Assembly: GCA_963717955.1 (NCBI GenBank)
Contig: CAVQXR010000001.1
Coordinates: 744,001 to 808,000 of the forward strand
Reading direction: 5' to 3'
Length of the DNA: 64,000 nt
DNA from: CAVQXR01 sp963717955
GTDB taxonomy: Bacteria; Actinomycetota; Thermoleophilia; Gaiellales; Gaiellaceae
Of the stretch, positions 37,007 through 44,730 are shown piece by piece (the stretch's first letter is position 1; the number at the start of each line of letters is the position of its first letter). The position numbers were made by a program, and so were the translations under genes. The notes beneath the pieces are model-generated. The model saw only the letters and a list, made by a program, of their open reading frames with translations. It searched no databases and was not told where the DNA came from.

Positions 37007-38158
37007 TCAGAAGAGGGGTCGCCCGGTGAGCGAGCGTCCCAGCAGGTCGACCAGGACGTCGGTCGTCGGCGCCATGACCGAGGCCGCCCGCGCGTCGCGG
37101 AACAGGCGCTCGAGGTCGAAGTGCTTGGAGTATGCGGCCCCGCCGCCGACGCGCATCGCCTCGTCGACGACCGCGATCGCCATCTCGGCGCACGCCGCTT
37201 TCAGGCCCAGGATGCCGAGCTGCGCGCCGGGCGACCCGCTCTCGAGCTGTCGCGCGACCTCGTAGAGGAACGCGCGGGCCTGCTGGTGGCGCACCTTGGC
37301 CTGGCCGAGACGCGCCCGGATCGTCGGCAGATCGGCGAGCGCGATGCCTTCGTGCTCGAGCCGGGCGCCCGCGGCATGCGCGGCAGCCAGCTCGATCGCC
37401 CGGCCCGAGAGCCCGACGCAGCATGCGGCGCAGCCGAGCACGAACGGGGGGAGCGTTGCCGTCAGCATCGTCGGGAACCCCTCGCCGGGCCCGCCGAGCC
37501 GGCGGTCGCCCGCGACCTCGATGCCGCGCATGCGCACCGGCGAGGAGCCGTTGCCGCGCATCCCGAGGCCGTCGAACGGCTCGAGCACCTCGATCCCGGC
37601 GGTGTCCGCGGGCAGCAGGTACAGCTCGGTCACGAGCGGGTCGGTCGAGCCGGGCGCGCCCACGGCGGCGACGTAGGAGTCGGCCTCGGCGGCCGAGGTC
37701 ACCCACGACTTGTCGGCGTCGAAGCGCACCCCGTCGCCGTGCGCTTCCGCGCGCGAGACCTGGGCCCAGAAGTGGCTGCGCGAGGCTCGCTCGGAGTACG
37801 CGATCGTCGTCACATGCCCGCCGGCCGCGATTGCGCGGAGCGTGTCCGCGACAGGGCCGGTGTCGTCCGCGGCCGTTGCCACGAGCGTCTGCGAGGCGAC
37901 GATGTGCATCGTGTAGACCATCCCGGTCGTGCCGCAGGCCCCGGCGATCTGCTCGATCGCCTCGGCCAGCTCGGTGGCTCCACCGCCCGGGCCGCCGAAG
38001 CGCGCGGGAACCCCGAGACCGAGGAGCCCTGCCTCGCGCAGAGCATCGACGGCCTCGGCCGGGAAGCGCGCATTGCGGTCGACATCGGCGGCCGTGGACG
38101 CGATCGCCTCGGCGGGGATCACGGAGCGCACGGCGGTTTCCCGAAGGACGCTGGTCAT
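37007..38158 (-). CDS. Acyl-CoA-dehydrogenase-family flavoprotein
   Basis: 383 residues. N-terminal helices include FPAEAVDALREAGLLGLGVP and the GGPGGGATELAEAIEQIAGA segment. The middle flavin domain reads ITTIAYSERAS-like TTIAYSERASRSHFW, DKSWVTSAAEADSYV and GLGMRGNGSSPVRM. The C-terminal bundle begins FPTMLTATLPPFVLGCAACC and ends ALRVGGG-like EAMRVGGGAAYSKHFDLERL with FRDARAASVMAPTTDV. The catalytic Glu of true acyl-CoA dehydrogenases is not obvious, so it may be of the DszC/hydroxylase-like or an unassigned subgroup. ATG 38158 overlaps the DUF2064 gene stop (ATGA). Confidence 0.8.
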   Translation of the reverse strand: MTSVLRETAVRSVIPAEAIASTAADVDRNARFPAEAVDALREAGLLGLGVPARFGGPGGGATELAEAIEQIAGACGTTGMVYTMHIVASQTLVATAADDTGPVADTLRAIAAGGHVTTIAYSERASRSHFWAQVSRAEAHGDGVRFDADKSWVTSAAEADSYVAAVGAPGSTDPLVTELYLLPADTAGIEVLEPFDGLGMRGNGSSPVRMRGIEVAGDRRLGGPGEGFPTMLTATLPPFVLGCAACCVGLSGRAIELAAAHAAGARLEHEGIALADLPTIRARLGQAKVRHQQARAFLYEVARQLESGSPGAQLGILGLKAACAEMAIAVVDEAMRVGGGAAYSKHFDLERLFRDARAASVMAPTTDVLVDLLGRSLTGRPLF

Positions 38159-38889
38159 CGTGCCGGAACCTCCTCTGAGTCGGTGGGGCGGGGGTTGGAT
38201 GTGATGGACATCGGGGAACCTGCGTACATCGAGAGCAGCCCGGCCGTCCTCGTCCCGGGCAGGGTGTCCGCCTCGCGGGCGAGCGCCTCGAGATCCTCCA
38301 GGGTGTCGAGATCGCGCCACGGCTCGGCGAGCGCGACCGCGAGGGATGCCTCCCGGCAGCGTGCGAGCGTCGTCTCGAGGACGTCGGGAGTCGACCACGG
38401 GATGTCGCGAAACGGCGCCGTGTGCGCGGCGCCGAGCGCGATCAGCCAGTAGCCGCCGTCGAAGCCGGGGCCGATGACGACGTCGATGCCTGTCCGCAGG
38501 CGCTCGAAGGCCGCGGCCAGCGTCCCCGGGGGCAGACCGGGGAGGTCCGACGCGACGAGCGCGACCGGACCCCTCTTGGCGAGGGCGGCCGCGGCACCCG
38601 ACCGCAGGGCGTCTGCGAGACCACGGCCGCGCTGAACGGAGATGCTGGTGCCCGCGGGAACGAGGGCGCGCACTGCCGCGACGTCTGCCGTGTCCTCCAC
38701 GAGCACACCGGTGTCGGGCACCTCGGCCCGGCAGCAGTCCAGAGTGTCGAGGAGCATCGCCTGCTGGAGGGCAGCCGCCGCATCCGCTCCGACGGCGCGG
38801 GCGAGCCGCGTCTTCGAGCGTCCCGCGACGGCCGCCTTGGCGAGGACCAGGGTGCCTGCCTCCCGACCGGGAGGAAGCGTCACGCTCAC
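38155..38889 (-). CDS. DUF2064 / TIGR04282-type transferase (rSAM-associated transferase 1)
   Basis: 244 residues from GTG 38889 (VSVTLPPGREAGTLVLAKAA). Nucleotidyltransferase-like GT-A fold: KAAVAGRSKTRLARAVG is the nucleotide-binding Lys/Arg loop, VALVASDLPGLPPGTLAAAF holds the metal Asp, and VVIGPGFDGGYWLIALG is the family signature, followed by FRDIPWSTPDVLETTL. An Asp pair PWRDLDTLEDLEAL closes the core. The family (also called CofC/MobA-like) is found beside TIGR04283 transferases and radical SAM genes, as here. The start overlaps the radical SAM stop. Its product is not known. Confidence 0.85.
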   Translation of the reverse strand: MSVTLPPGREAGTLVLAKAAVAGRSKTRLARAVGADAAAALQQAMLLDTLDCCRAEVPDTGVLVEDTADVAAVRALVPAGTSISVQRGRGLADALRSGAAAALAKRGPVALVASDLPGLPPGTLAAAFERLRTGIDVVIGPGFDGGYWLIALGAAHTAPFRDIPWSTPDVLETTLARCREASLAVALAEPWRDLDTLEDLEALAREADTLPGTRTAGLLSMYAGSPMSITSNPRPTDSEEVPAR

Positions 38890-39740
38890 CTGACGTTCCT
38901 CGTCACATCCGCCCCGGCCGGGCCCCCGCCCACGCGGTCGAGGAACGCACGCAGCGGCTCCTCGAGCGGCAGGACGGTCGGGCTGACGCGTAGGTCGAGA
39001 TCGGTGACCCCGTTGCGAACGGTCGGCCCGAACGGGTGGAGGAATGCCCCGTCGGCCGTGAGCGTCAGCTCCGGCAGCACGTCGTGGGGGCCGAGGAAGG
39101 CCCCGAGCCCTTCGAGCGCCGCTTTGCCTCGCCGGACGATCGTGCGGACGACGTGATCCGCGTCGGGAATGCCGAGGCCGCGGTGAAGCTCGCAGAGCGC
39201 GTCGAGGCCGGGCGCCGGCTGCAACTCGACCGTGCTCGCGATTCGCACGCGGAGGCCGCGCTCGCGCAGGCGCCGGATCGCGCTGACCACCGCTGCGTGG
39301 TTGCCCGCGCCGCGCAGCCGGTCGTTCCCGTCCGGCTCCGCCGAGTCGAGGGAGAGCTGAAGAGCGGCCGGAAGCTCCATCAGCGGCATCAGCCGGTCGA
39401 GCGTCTGCTCGCCGAGCAACATGCCGTTCGTGAGGGCGATCGTCGGCAGCATGCGGGCCGACTCGACGAGCGCCTCCGGAAACCAGCGGAGCATGAACAC
39501 CTCGCCGCCCGTGATCCCCACCGACCGGAAGCCGAGCCGGGCGGCCTGTTCCACGGCGTGGAGAAGGGTCTCCGGCGAGAGCGCGCGCCGGTCGGCAATC
39601 CGCGGCTGCGACTCTGTGAGGCAGTACGCGCACGCGAGGTTGCAGTGGTAGGTCGCGTACAGCCAGAGGCGGTCGCCCGCACGGCCCGCCGCCACCGCAT
39701 CCTCGAGCTCGGATCGAACCCCGGTCGGCATCGAGCTCAT
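38886..39740 (-). CDS. Radical SAM protein, single-cluster type
   Basis: 284 residues. The SAM-cluster motif is YHCNLACAYCLTESQPR (CxxxCxxC), then GFRSVGITGGEVFMLRWFPE as the GGE SAM-binding strand, TIALTNGMLLGEQTL, and LQLSLDSAEPDGNDRLRG. Apart from the three cluster cysteines only ALCELHRG carries a Cys, so there is no SPASM or other auxiliary cluster. It starts MSSMPTG at ATG 39740, sharing one base with the upstream TAA. It is followed with GTGA overlap by the DUF2064 transferase. Reaction unknown; the context suggests modification of a small molecule or glycan precursor. Confidence 0.85.
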   Translation of the reverse strand: MSSMPTGVRSELEDAVAAGRAGDRLWLYATYHCNLACAYCLTESQPRIADRRALSPETLLHAVEQAARLGFRSVGITGGEVFMLRWFPEALVESARMLPTIALTNGMLLGEQTLDRLMPLMELPAALQLSLDSAEPDGNDRLRGAGNHAAVVSAIRRLRERGLRVRIASTVELQPAPGLDALCELHRGLGIPDADHVVRTIVRRGKAALEGLGAFLGPHDVLPELTLTADGAFLHPFGPTVRNGVTDLDLRVSPTVLPLEEPLRAFLDRVGGGPAGADVTRNVR

Positions 39741-40372
39741 TATCCCGACAACCGCTCGAGCTCTTCCTTAACGAATTCCAGCGCCCTGGCAAGCCGCTCG
39801 CGGTTCCCGGCGAGATTCGTCCAGCCGCTGGCGCCCGAAGGGTGCGGGAGCGGGACCGCGACGGCCGGGCCGAGCTGCAGCCGCTCGCCGACATGGGCGG
39901 TGAGCGCCGTCAGCCCGAGCACCCGCCGGGCGGCGAGGCCGCCGACCGTGACGACGAGCTGCGGGCGCAGCAGCCGAAGCTCCTGCTCGAGCCAGAACGA
40001 GCAGAGGTCGAGCTCCTCACGGGTCGGGATTCGATCCCCGCGGCCGCCGCGGCTTCTTCCCGGGTAGCAGCGGGTCACCGAGCAGCAGTAGAACGCCTGG
40101 CGAAACGCGTCCTCGTCGAGCGCCAGCCAGCCACGCAGCGTCCGACCCGCGCGACCGCGCCACGGCCGACCATCGATGCCTTCGACCGCTCCCGGCGACT
40201 GTCCGATCAGGATCGCGGCCTGGCCCACGTGTCCCTCGAACACGGGCAACGAAAGGACGGGGTGCCCCTCCTCCACGCAGGCGACGCAGGCGCGACAGTC
40301 TCGCTGCAGCGCGGGGACGGAGCGGTAGGCGGCGCGGCGTGGCACCGGAGGGTCAGGATAGAGTCGCCGCAC
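39740..40372 (-). CDS. Uracil-DNA-glycosylase superfamily protein (family 4/5-like, Fe-S)
   Basis: 210 residues from GTG 40372. Cysteines CRACVACVEEGHP and later YCCSVTRCYPG fit the 4Fe-4S cluster of family 4/5 glycosylases. The uracil-binding motif A is GQSPGAVEG, and the C-terminal motif is LPHPSGASGWTNLAGNR with the conserved His. It removes uracil or related bases from DNA, or acts as a relative with another role, given that it leads the radical SAM operon. The start is only 6 nt from the divergent start at 40379, so either both transcripts are leaderless or the real start is further in. Confidence 0.8.
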   Translation of the reverse strand: MRRLYPDPPVPRRAAYRSVPALQRDCRACVACVEEGHPVLSLPVFEGHVGQAAILIGQSPGAVEGIDGRPWRGRAGRTLRGWLALDEDAFRQAFYCCSVTRCYPGRSRGGRGDRIPTREELDLCSFWLEQELRLLRPQLVVTVGGLAARRVLGLTALTAHVGERLQLGPAVAVPLPHPSGASGWTNLAGNRERLARALEFVKEELERLSG

Positions 40373-40378
40373 CGGCCG

Positions 40379-41263
40379 ATGTCCGTCACGCTCGAGTCAG
40401 TCCCGAACTTCTCGGTCGCGCGCGATGCCGCCACGGCCGAGGCGCTCGCCGGCGCGCTGGCCGCGCCCGCCCGGCTACTCGACGTCCATCGCGACGACGA
40501 CCACAACCGTTCGGTCTTCACGCTCGTCGGCTCGGGCGCTGAGCTCGTCGAGACCCTGCTCGCCGGGATCGGCGTCGCGGTCGAGCGGATCGACCTCCGG
40601 GAGCACGAGGGCGTGCATCCGCGCATCGGGGCGGCGGACGTCGTCCCGATCGTCCCGATCCTGCCCGATCACGAGCCCCGCGCGCGGGAGACGGCGCTCA
40701 CGCTCGGGGAGCGGATCGCCGCCGAGCTGCGGGTACCGGTGTTCGTCTACGGGCGCCTCGATCCCGAGAGCCGCGGGCCGGCGTTCTTCCGGCGCGGCGG
40801 GCCGGCAGAGCTGCAGCGCCGTGTCGACGCCGGTGAGCTCGCGCCCGCGTTCGGCCCGGCGCGGCTCCACCCGACGGCGGGCGCGGTCCTCGTCGGCGTA
40901 CGCAAGCCGCTCGTCGCGTTCAATGTCAACCTGCGCACCCGCGAGCTCACCGTCGCCCGCGAGATCGCGCGCCTGATCCGGGAGCGCGACGGCGGGCTGC
41001 CGTCGGTCCGGGCGCTCGGCCTCGAGCTGCCCCGTCAGGGGATGGTTCAGGTGAGCATGAACCTCGAGGATTGGGAGCGCACGGCGCCCCACGAGGTCGT
41101 GGAGCGGATCGCGCTCGAGGCCGCGGCGCGCGGAGTGGACGTCGACGGCAGCGAGCTGATCGGCCTGATGCCGGCGGGCGCCGCTGCGCTGGCCGCGGGG
41201 CGGGCTCTGCTGCTGCCTGGGTTCGACCGGCAGCGTGTCCTCGAGCTGCGGCTCGCGGGGTGA
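40379..41263 (+). CDS. Glutamate formimidoyltransferase
   Basis: 294 residues, the length of the stand-alone formiminotransferase domain of FTCD. Opening MSVTLESVPNFSVARDAATA contains the folate/formimino motif VPNFS. Then LLDVHRDDDHNRSVFTLVG with the catalytic His, EHEGVHPRIGAADVVPIVPI, VPVFVYGRLDPESR, the FGPARLHPTAGAVLVGVRKP block and FNVNLRT. It transfers the formimino group from formiminoglutamate to tetrahydrofolate in histidine degradation. No hut genes are adjacent. The next gene downstream is a HisD-family protein, 13 bp away. Confidence 0.9.
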   Translation: MSVTLESVPNFSVARDAATAEALAGALAAPARLLDVHRDDDHNRSVFTLVGSGAELVETLLAGIGVAVERIDLREHEGVHPRIGAADVVPIVPILPDHEPRARETALTLGERIAAELRVPVFVYGRLDPESRGPAFFRRGGPAELQRRVDAGELAPAFGPARLHPTAGAVLVGVRKPLVAFNVNLRTRELTVAREIARLIRERDGGLPSVRALGLELPRQGMVQVSMNLEDWERTAPHEVVERIALEAAARGVDVDGSELIGLMPAGAAALAAGRALLLPGFDRQRVLELRLAG

Positions 41264-41276
41264 GCGTGGAGGGCGA

Positions 41277-42593
41277 ATGGGCGTGCTGAGCGTCGTTCGG
41301 CTCGCCGAGCTGTCGGGCGAACGGCGCCGGCGGATGCTGGATCGGTCGACCGGTCAGATCTTCGATCCGGCCCTCATGGACGGGATCCGCGCGATCGTCG
41401 AGGACGTGCGTCGACGCGGAGACGTCGCGATCTGCGAGGCGCTCGCGCGGTTCGACGGCGTCGAGTGCGCACCGGCCGGGCTGCGGGTGCGCGAGGACGA
41501 GTTCGCGGCCGCACGGAACGAGGTGAGGCCGGCCGTGGTCGACGCGATTCGACAGGCGATCGCGAACAGCAGGGCGTTCAACGAACGGGTGCTCGCCGGG
41601 GCATCGTGGAGTGCCGAGATCGGTCCCGGGCTCTGGGTGGGCGAGCAGGTGGGGCCGATCGAGTCGGCCGGGCTCTTCGTGCCGAGCGGGAAGGGGTCGT
41701 TCCCGTCGGTGCTCGTGCAGATCGGGACACCGGCCGTCGTCGCGGGCGTGCCCCGCATCGTCGTGCTCGTCCCGCCGAGCGCCGGCCGCGGCGCCGGCGT
41801 CGACCCGGCCGTGCTCGTCGTCGCGGAGGAGCTCGGTCTGCACGACGTCGTTCGCGTCAACGGCCCGGCCGGGATCGCGGCCGCGGCCGCGGGAACGGAG
41901 ACGATCCCGCAGGTCCGCAAGGTGGTCGGCCCCGGAAGCCCCGCCGTCAGCGCCGCACAGATCCTCGTCCAGGTGTACGGCTGCGAGACGGCGATGCTGT
42001 TCGGCCCCTCGGAGAGCCTCGTCATCGCCGACGACACCGCCGACCCGCGGGTCGTCGCCGCGGACGTGCTGAACGAGGCCGAGCACGGGCCCGACTCCGC
42101 CGCGATCCTCGTCACGCCCTCCGAGGAGCTGGTGCGGGCCGTGGACGCCGAGATCGAGCGCCAGCTCGCGTCGCTGCCGGAATGGCGGCGGGAGTTCGCG
42201 TCCGCGGCGATCAGCGACTTCGGTGGCGCCGTGATCGTGCGCGATCTCGCGGAGGCCTGCGCGTTCGCGAACGAGTACGCCCCCGAGCACCTCATGCTGG
42301 CGACGGCCGACCCGGAGTCGCTGCTCCCCTCCATCGAGCACGCGGGCGAGATTCTGCTCGGCGATACCCCGTTCAGCGCCGCCAACTACCTGATCGGCGT
42401 GCCGGCGACGCTCCCGACCGGGGGATTCGCCAAGGTCAACTCCGGGGTCACCGCCAGGACGTTCTCGAAGACAAGCTCGCTCGCCCGCACCTCGCCCGAG
42501 GCGCTCGCGCTGCTCGCGCCCGGGATCCTCGCCCTCGCCGAGCACGAGGAGTTCCCGGCCCACGCCGTTTCGATCAGGATTCGCGGCCTCTGA
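41277..42593 (+). CDS. Histidinol-dehydrogenase-family protein with altered zinc ligands
   Basis: 438 residues from ATG 41277 with GGAGG upstream. Family blocks: RRRGDVAICEALARFDGVEC, GLFVPSGKGSFPSVLVQIGT, KVVGPGSPAVSAAQILVQVY, GPSESLVIADD, EAEHGPDSAAILVTPSEELV and EYAPEHLML with the catalytic Glu-His. Compared with E. coli HisD, the zinc ligands Gln259 and Asp360 read Glu (NEAEHG) and Asn (SAANY); His262 and the C-terminal His (FPAHAVSIR) remain. The GTNHVLPT loop is also changed to GVPATLPT. So it may be a paralogue with another substrate rather than the biosynthetic HisD. No other his-biosynthesis genes are near. Confidence 0.8.
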   Translation: MGVLSVVRLAELSGERRRRMLDRSTGQIFDPALMDGIRAIVEDVRRRGDVAICEALARFDGVECAPAGLRVREDEFAAARNEVRPAVVDAIRQAIANSRAFNERVLAGASWSAEIGPGLWVGEQVGPIESAGLFVPSGKGSFPSVLVQIGTPAVVAGVPRIVVLVPPSAGRGAGVDPAVLVVAEELGLHDVVRVNGPAGIAAAAAGTETIPQVRKVVGPGSPAVSAAQILVQVYGCETAMLFGPSESLVIADDTADPRVVAADVLNEAEHGPDSAAILVTPSEELVRAVDAEIERQLASLPEWRREFASAAISDFGGAVIVRDLAEACAFANEYAPEHLMLATADPESLLPSIEHAGEILLGDTPFSAANYLIGVPATLPTGGFAKVNSGVTARTFSKTSSLARTSPEALALLAPGILALAEHEEFPAHAVSIRIRGL

Positions 42594-42644
42594 GCTCCGA
42601 GGCGTGCGTGTGCCGTTCGCCCGGGTCGCCGTCCGGCTGCGTGC

Positions 42645-42650
42645 GATAAT
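42645..42650 (+). promoter_or_regulatory. -10 hexamer GATAAT, leaderless-type
   Basis: GATAAT lies 6 nt before GTG 42657; no ribosome site lies between. Confidence 0.5.
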
Positions 42651-42656
42651 CGCGAC

Positions 42657-42914
42657 GTGACAGCGCTCCCGCTCGCCGACACCGCCTGGTGGGGCCCGCT
42701 GCTGATCGTCGTCGGCGCGTTTCTCGGGCTCGTCGTCGGCTACCTGCTCCTCGTCCTGCTCGGTGCGCCGGCGCCTTCGCGATTGTCGAAGCGGATCGGC
42801 TACGAGGAGACCGACAAGACGAACTACCCATCGCTCAACCCTGTTGCGATCCTCGTCGTCGTCGGCGTCGTGGCGCTGATCGTCGGGCTCGCCGTCGGCC
42901 TCGCCGGGGACTAG
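42657..42914 (+). CDS. Small two-helix membrane protein
   Basis: 85 residues. Two hydrophobic segments (GPLLIVVGAFLGLVVGYLLL and NPVAILVVVGVVALIVGLAV) flank a polar loop RLSKRIGYEETDKTNYPSLN. Not recognised as a named family. It has its own leaderless-type promoter, and its stop codon is followed after 1-2 bp by a palindromic repeat element. Confidence 0.6.
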   Translation: MTALPLADTAWWGPLLIVVGAFLGLVVGYLLLVLLGAPAPSRLSKRIGYEETDKTNYPSLNPVAILVVVGVVALIVGLAVGLAGD

Positions 42915-43021
42915 TGGTCGCTCCGGGAAGTTCGCCACCCTTCGCGCGGCTGCAAGCGCTTCGCATGCCGTCGTCCTCGGTCGCCCCGTACCTCCTTGTA
43001 TCGGGGCTCCCTGCGTCCTAG
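42911..43021. repeat. Palindromic intergenic repeat, copy A (partial)
   Basis: Starts CTAGTGGTCGCTCCGGGAAG and contains the core CGTCCTCGGTCGCCCC ... GGGGCTCCCTGCGTCC shared with copy C, with an internal hairpin. It ends at the CTAG that begins copy B. Confidence 0.75.
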
Positions 43022-43185
43022 TGCTCCGTCTCGGAATTCCCTTGACGCTCCAGCGCGCGAAACGCGAGCCAGGCAAGGACGCAGGGAGCGCCCGTATCGG
43101 TGAATACGGGCGCGACCGAGGACGCCGCATGGCGCCGCGTTGCAGCCGCCTGGAGTGCAAGGCGATCTCTGAAACGGAGCACTAG
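43018..43185. repeat. Palindromic intergenic repeat, copy B
   Basis: 168 bp with near-perfect ends CTAGTGCTCCGT / ACGGAGCACTAG. The core is in the opposite orientation to copies A and C (GGACGCAGGGAGCGCCCGTA ... GACCGAGGACGC), with a central hairpin CGCCCGTAT/ATACGGGCG. It has no coding capacity. Its terminal CTAG is the site hit by the IS481 element next door. Confidence 0.8.
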
Positions 43186-44114
43186 GTGTATGTCCCAGGG
43201 AGGTTGTTGACGCGCTGCAACGGTGTGTGGCCTGCGAGGGCGCGGTGGGGACGGAAGCGATTGTAGAAGTCGAGCGCGGGCGGCAACGCGGCCAGACGCT
43301 GTGACTCGTGTGCGTAGGGGTAGGCATAGGCCCAGCGCTCGAGCAGGGTGCGGATGAAGCGCTCGGCCTTGCCGTTGGTCTGTGGGCGGTAGGCGCGGGT
43401 CTTCTTGACGGCGATCGCATGCGTGGCGCAGGCCTCGGCCCAGCGGCGTTTGAAGCAGGCGCCGTTGTCGGAGAGCACGCGCTCGACGGGGATCCCGTGC
43501 TGGCCGTAGAAGCGGACGAGCTGCTCCAGGAAGGCGAGCGCGCTGTCTGCCGTCTCGTCGGGGTAGACGGAGGCGAAGCCGAGCCGGGAGTGATCGTCGA
43601 TCGCCACGTACAGGTGCTGCCAGCCGGCCTTGCCCTTGGTCTGCCCTCGGCGATCGCCCGTCACGCGATGTCCCGGCTTGAGGATGCGACCGAGCTTCTT
43701 GATGTCGACGTGCACGAGCTCGCCCGGCCGCGAGCGTTCGTAGCGCACGATCGTCTCGCGCTCGGGTCTTCTCTGCAGACGAGACCGTCCGTGGCGTCGA
43801 AGCACCGCATGCACGGTCGAAGCTGCGATCCCCAGCACCCACCCGATCACGTGCGGTCCCTCGCGCAGCTCGGCGCGGCTACTGAGGATCGCCTGCTCGA
43901 TCGCTTCCGGTGTCTGCCTCGGCGAGCGCTGCGGCCGGCTCGAGCGGTCGCCCAGGCCCTCCCCTCGCCGCCACCGGCCCACCCACTTCGATGCCGTCTG
44001 CCGTGAGCAACCGACGAGCGATGCCGCCGCCGTGACCGTCACTCCGGCGGTGACCAAATCACAGACACGCTGACGCTGACGAACAGTCAACACCGCATTT
44101 GCATGAAGATCCAT
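43182..44114 (-). CDS. IS481-family transposase
   Basis: 310 residues with no frame break. HTH: LTVRQRQRVCDLVTAGVTVT then AAASLVGCSRQTASKWVGRW. DDE core: HVDIKKLGRILKPGHRVTGD (first D), VLSDNGACFKRRWA (second D), YRPQTNGKAERFIRTLLERW (E), closing FYNRFRPHRALAGHTPLQRV. The frame has no stop of its own: its last codons end in the inverted repeat and the TAG is supplied by the CTAG target duplication, as described for IS481. It cuts and joins the element ends. Different in sequence from the transposase at 25852. Confidence 0.92.
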   Translation of the reverse strand: MDLHANAVLTVRQRQRVCDLVTAGVTVTAAASLVGCSRQTASKWVGRWRRGEGLGDRSSRPQRSPRQTPEAIEQAILSSRAELREGPHVIGWVLGIAASTVHAVLRRHGRSRLQRRPERETIVRYERSRPGELVHVDIKKLGRILKPGHRVTGDRRGQTKGKAGWQHLYVAIDDHSRLGFASVYPDETADSALAFLEQLVRFYGQHGIPVERVLSDNGACFKRRWAEACATHAIAVKKTRAYRPQTNGKAERFIRTLLERWAYAYPYAHESQRLAALPPALDFYNRFRPHRALAGHTPLQRVNNLPGTYT

Positions 44115-44208
44115 ACGAGCCCTCCTTCGGACCGCGACTCTTTGACAAGCCGCACCCTAGGAGGGCTCAGCGACGCCTCACGCGTCAACAACGTCTCTGG
44201 GAACTACA
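43187..44208 (-). mobile_element. IS481-family insertion sequence, 1022 bp, intact
   Basis: 28-bp terminal inverted repeats (43187-43214 and 44181-44208; 24 of 28 match) start TGTA and end TACA. They are flanked by a perfect 6-bp target duplication ACTAGG (43181-43186 and 44209-44214), matching the NCTAGN target rule of IS481. It sits in the terminal CTAG of repeat copy B. A 10-bp inverted repeat (44117-44126 / 44159-44168) lies upstream of the transposase start and could limit read-in transcription. Confidence 0.9.
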
Positions 44209-44270
44209 ACTAGGCCTGCTCGGTTTTCGCCGGCATATGGGCCCCGAACATCCCGGAGAGACCACTAGCG
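44209..44270. repeat. Palindromic repeat remnant right of IS481
   Basis: After the target duplication, CGGAGAGACCACTAG at 44254-44268 is the inverted form of the start of copy A (CTAGTGGTCGCTCCG). The insertion therefore lies inside a longer repeat array. Confidence 0.5.
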
Positions 44271-44301
44271 GGCGCGGCGACGCCGCGGGGGGCCTAGCTG
44301 C

Positions 44302-44307
44302 GATAAT
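44302..44307 (+). promoter_or_regulatory. -10 hexamer GATAAT, leaderless-type
   Basis: GATAAT lies 7 nt before ATG 44315, identical to the arrangement at 42645. Confidence 0.5.
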
Positions 44308-44314
44308 CGGGCCC

Positions 44315-44713
44315 ATGGCCTCGAAGAAGCAGCGCCGCCGGCGCGAGAAGCTGCAGCGGCACGAGTACGAGTACATCGTCGAGACGGACGAGGGCGAGGA
44401 GGTCGTCACCCCGCCCGGTGCCGAGAAGCGCACGGCTCCGAGGGAGGCGGCTCCCGGCCAACTCGTCGATCATCGCGGGCGGGTGATCAAGGCACCGTCG
44501 TGGCAGAGGGCGATCAAGCGCGGTGCGATCTTCGGGCCGATCATGTTCGTCTTCATCCTCTTCATCGGCGGCGGCAACGTCTCGCTGACGGCGAAGATCG
44601 TCAACGCGCTCGTCCTGATCGCGATCTTCATTCCCTTCACGTATCTGATGGACAGGTTCATCTACCGGCAGGTGCAGAAGCGCCAGAAACGCGCCGCCGG
44701 CGCCGGCCGCTGA
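44315..44713 (+). CDS. Small membrane protein with basic N-terminus
   Basis: 132 residues. The start ATG 44315 fits a GATAAT -10 seven nt upstream; an upstream in-frame extension would run into the IS element and is rejected. The protein has a strongly basic head (ASKKQRRRREKLQRHEYEYI), an acidic linker, then two hydrophobic helices (FGPIMFVFILFIGGGNVSLT and IVNALVLIAIFIPFTYLMDR) and a basic tail. Not recognised; the shape is common for actinobacterial membrane-associated hypotheticals. Followed by palindromic repeat copy C. Confidence 0.6.
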   Translation: MASKKQRRRREKLQRHEYEYIVETDEGEEVVTPPGAEKRTAPREAAPGQLVDHRGRVIKAPSWQRAIKRGAIFGPIMFVFILFIGGGNVSLTAKIVNALVLIAIFIPFTYLMDRFIYRQVQKRQKRAAGAGR

Positions 44714-44730
44714 CCCCGGCCCCGGGGCCC

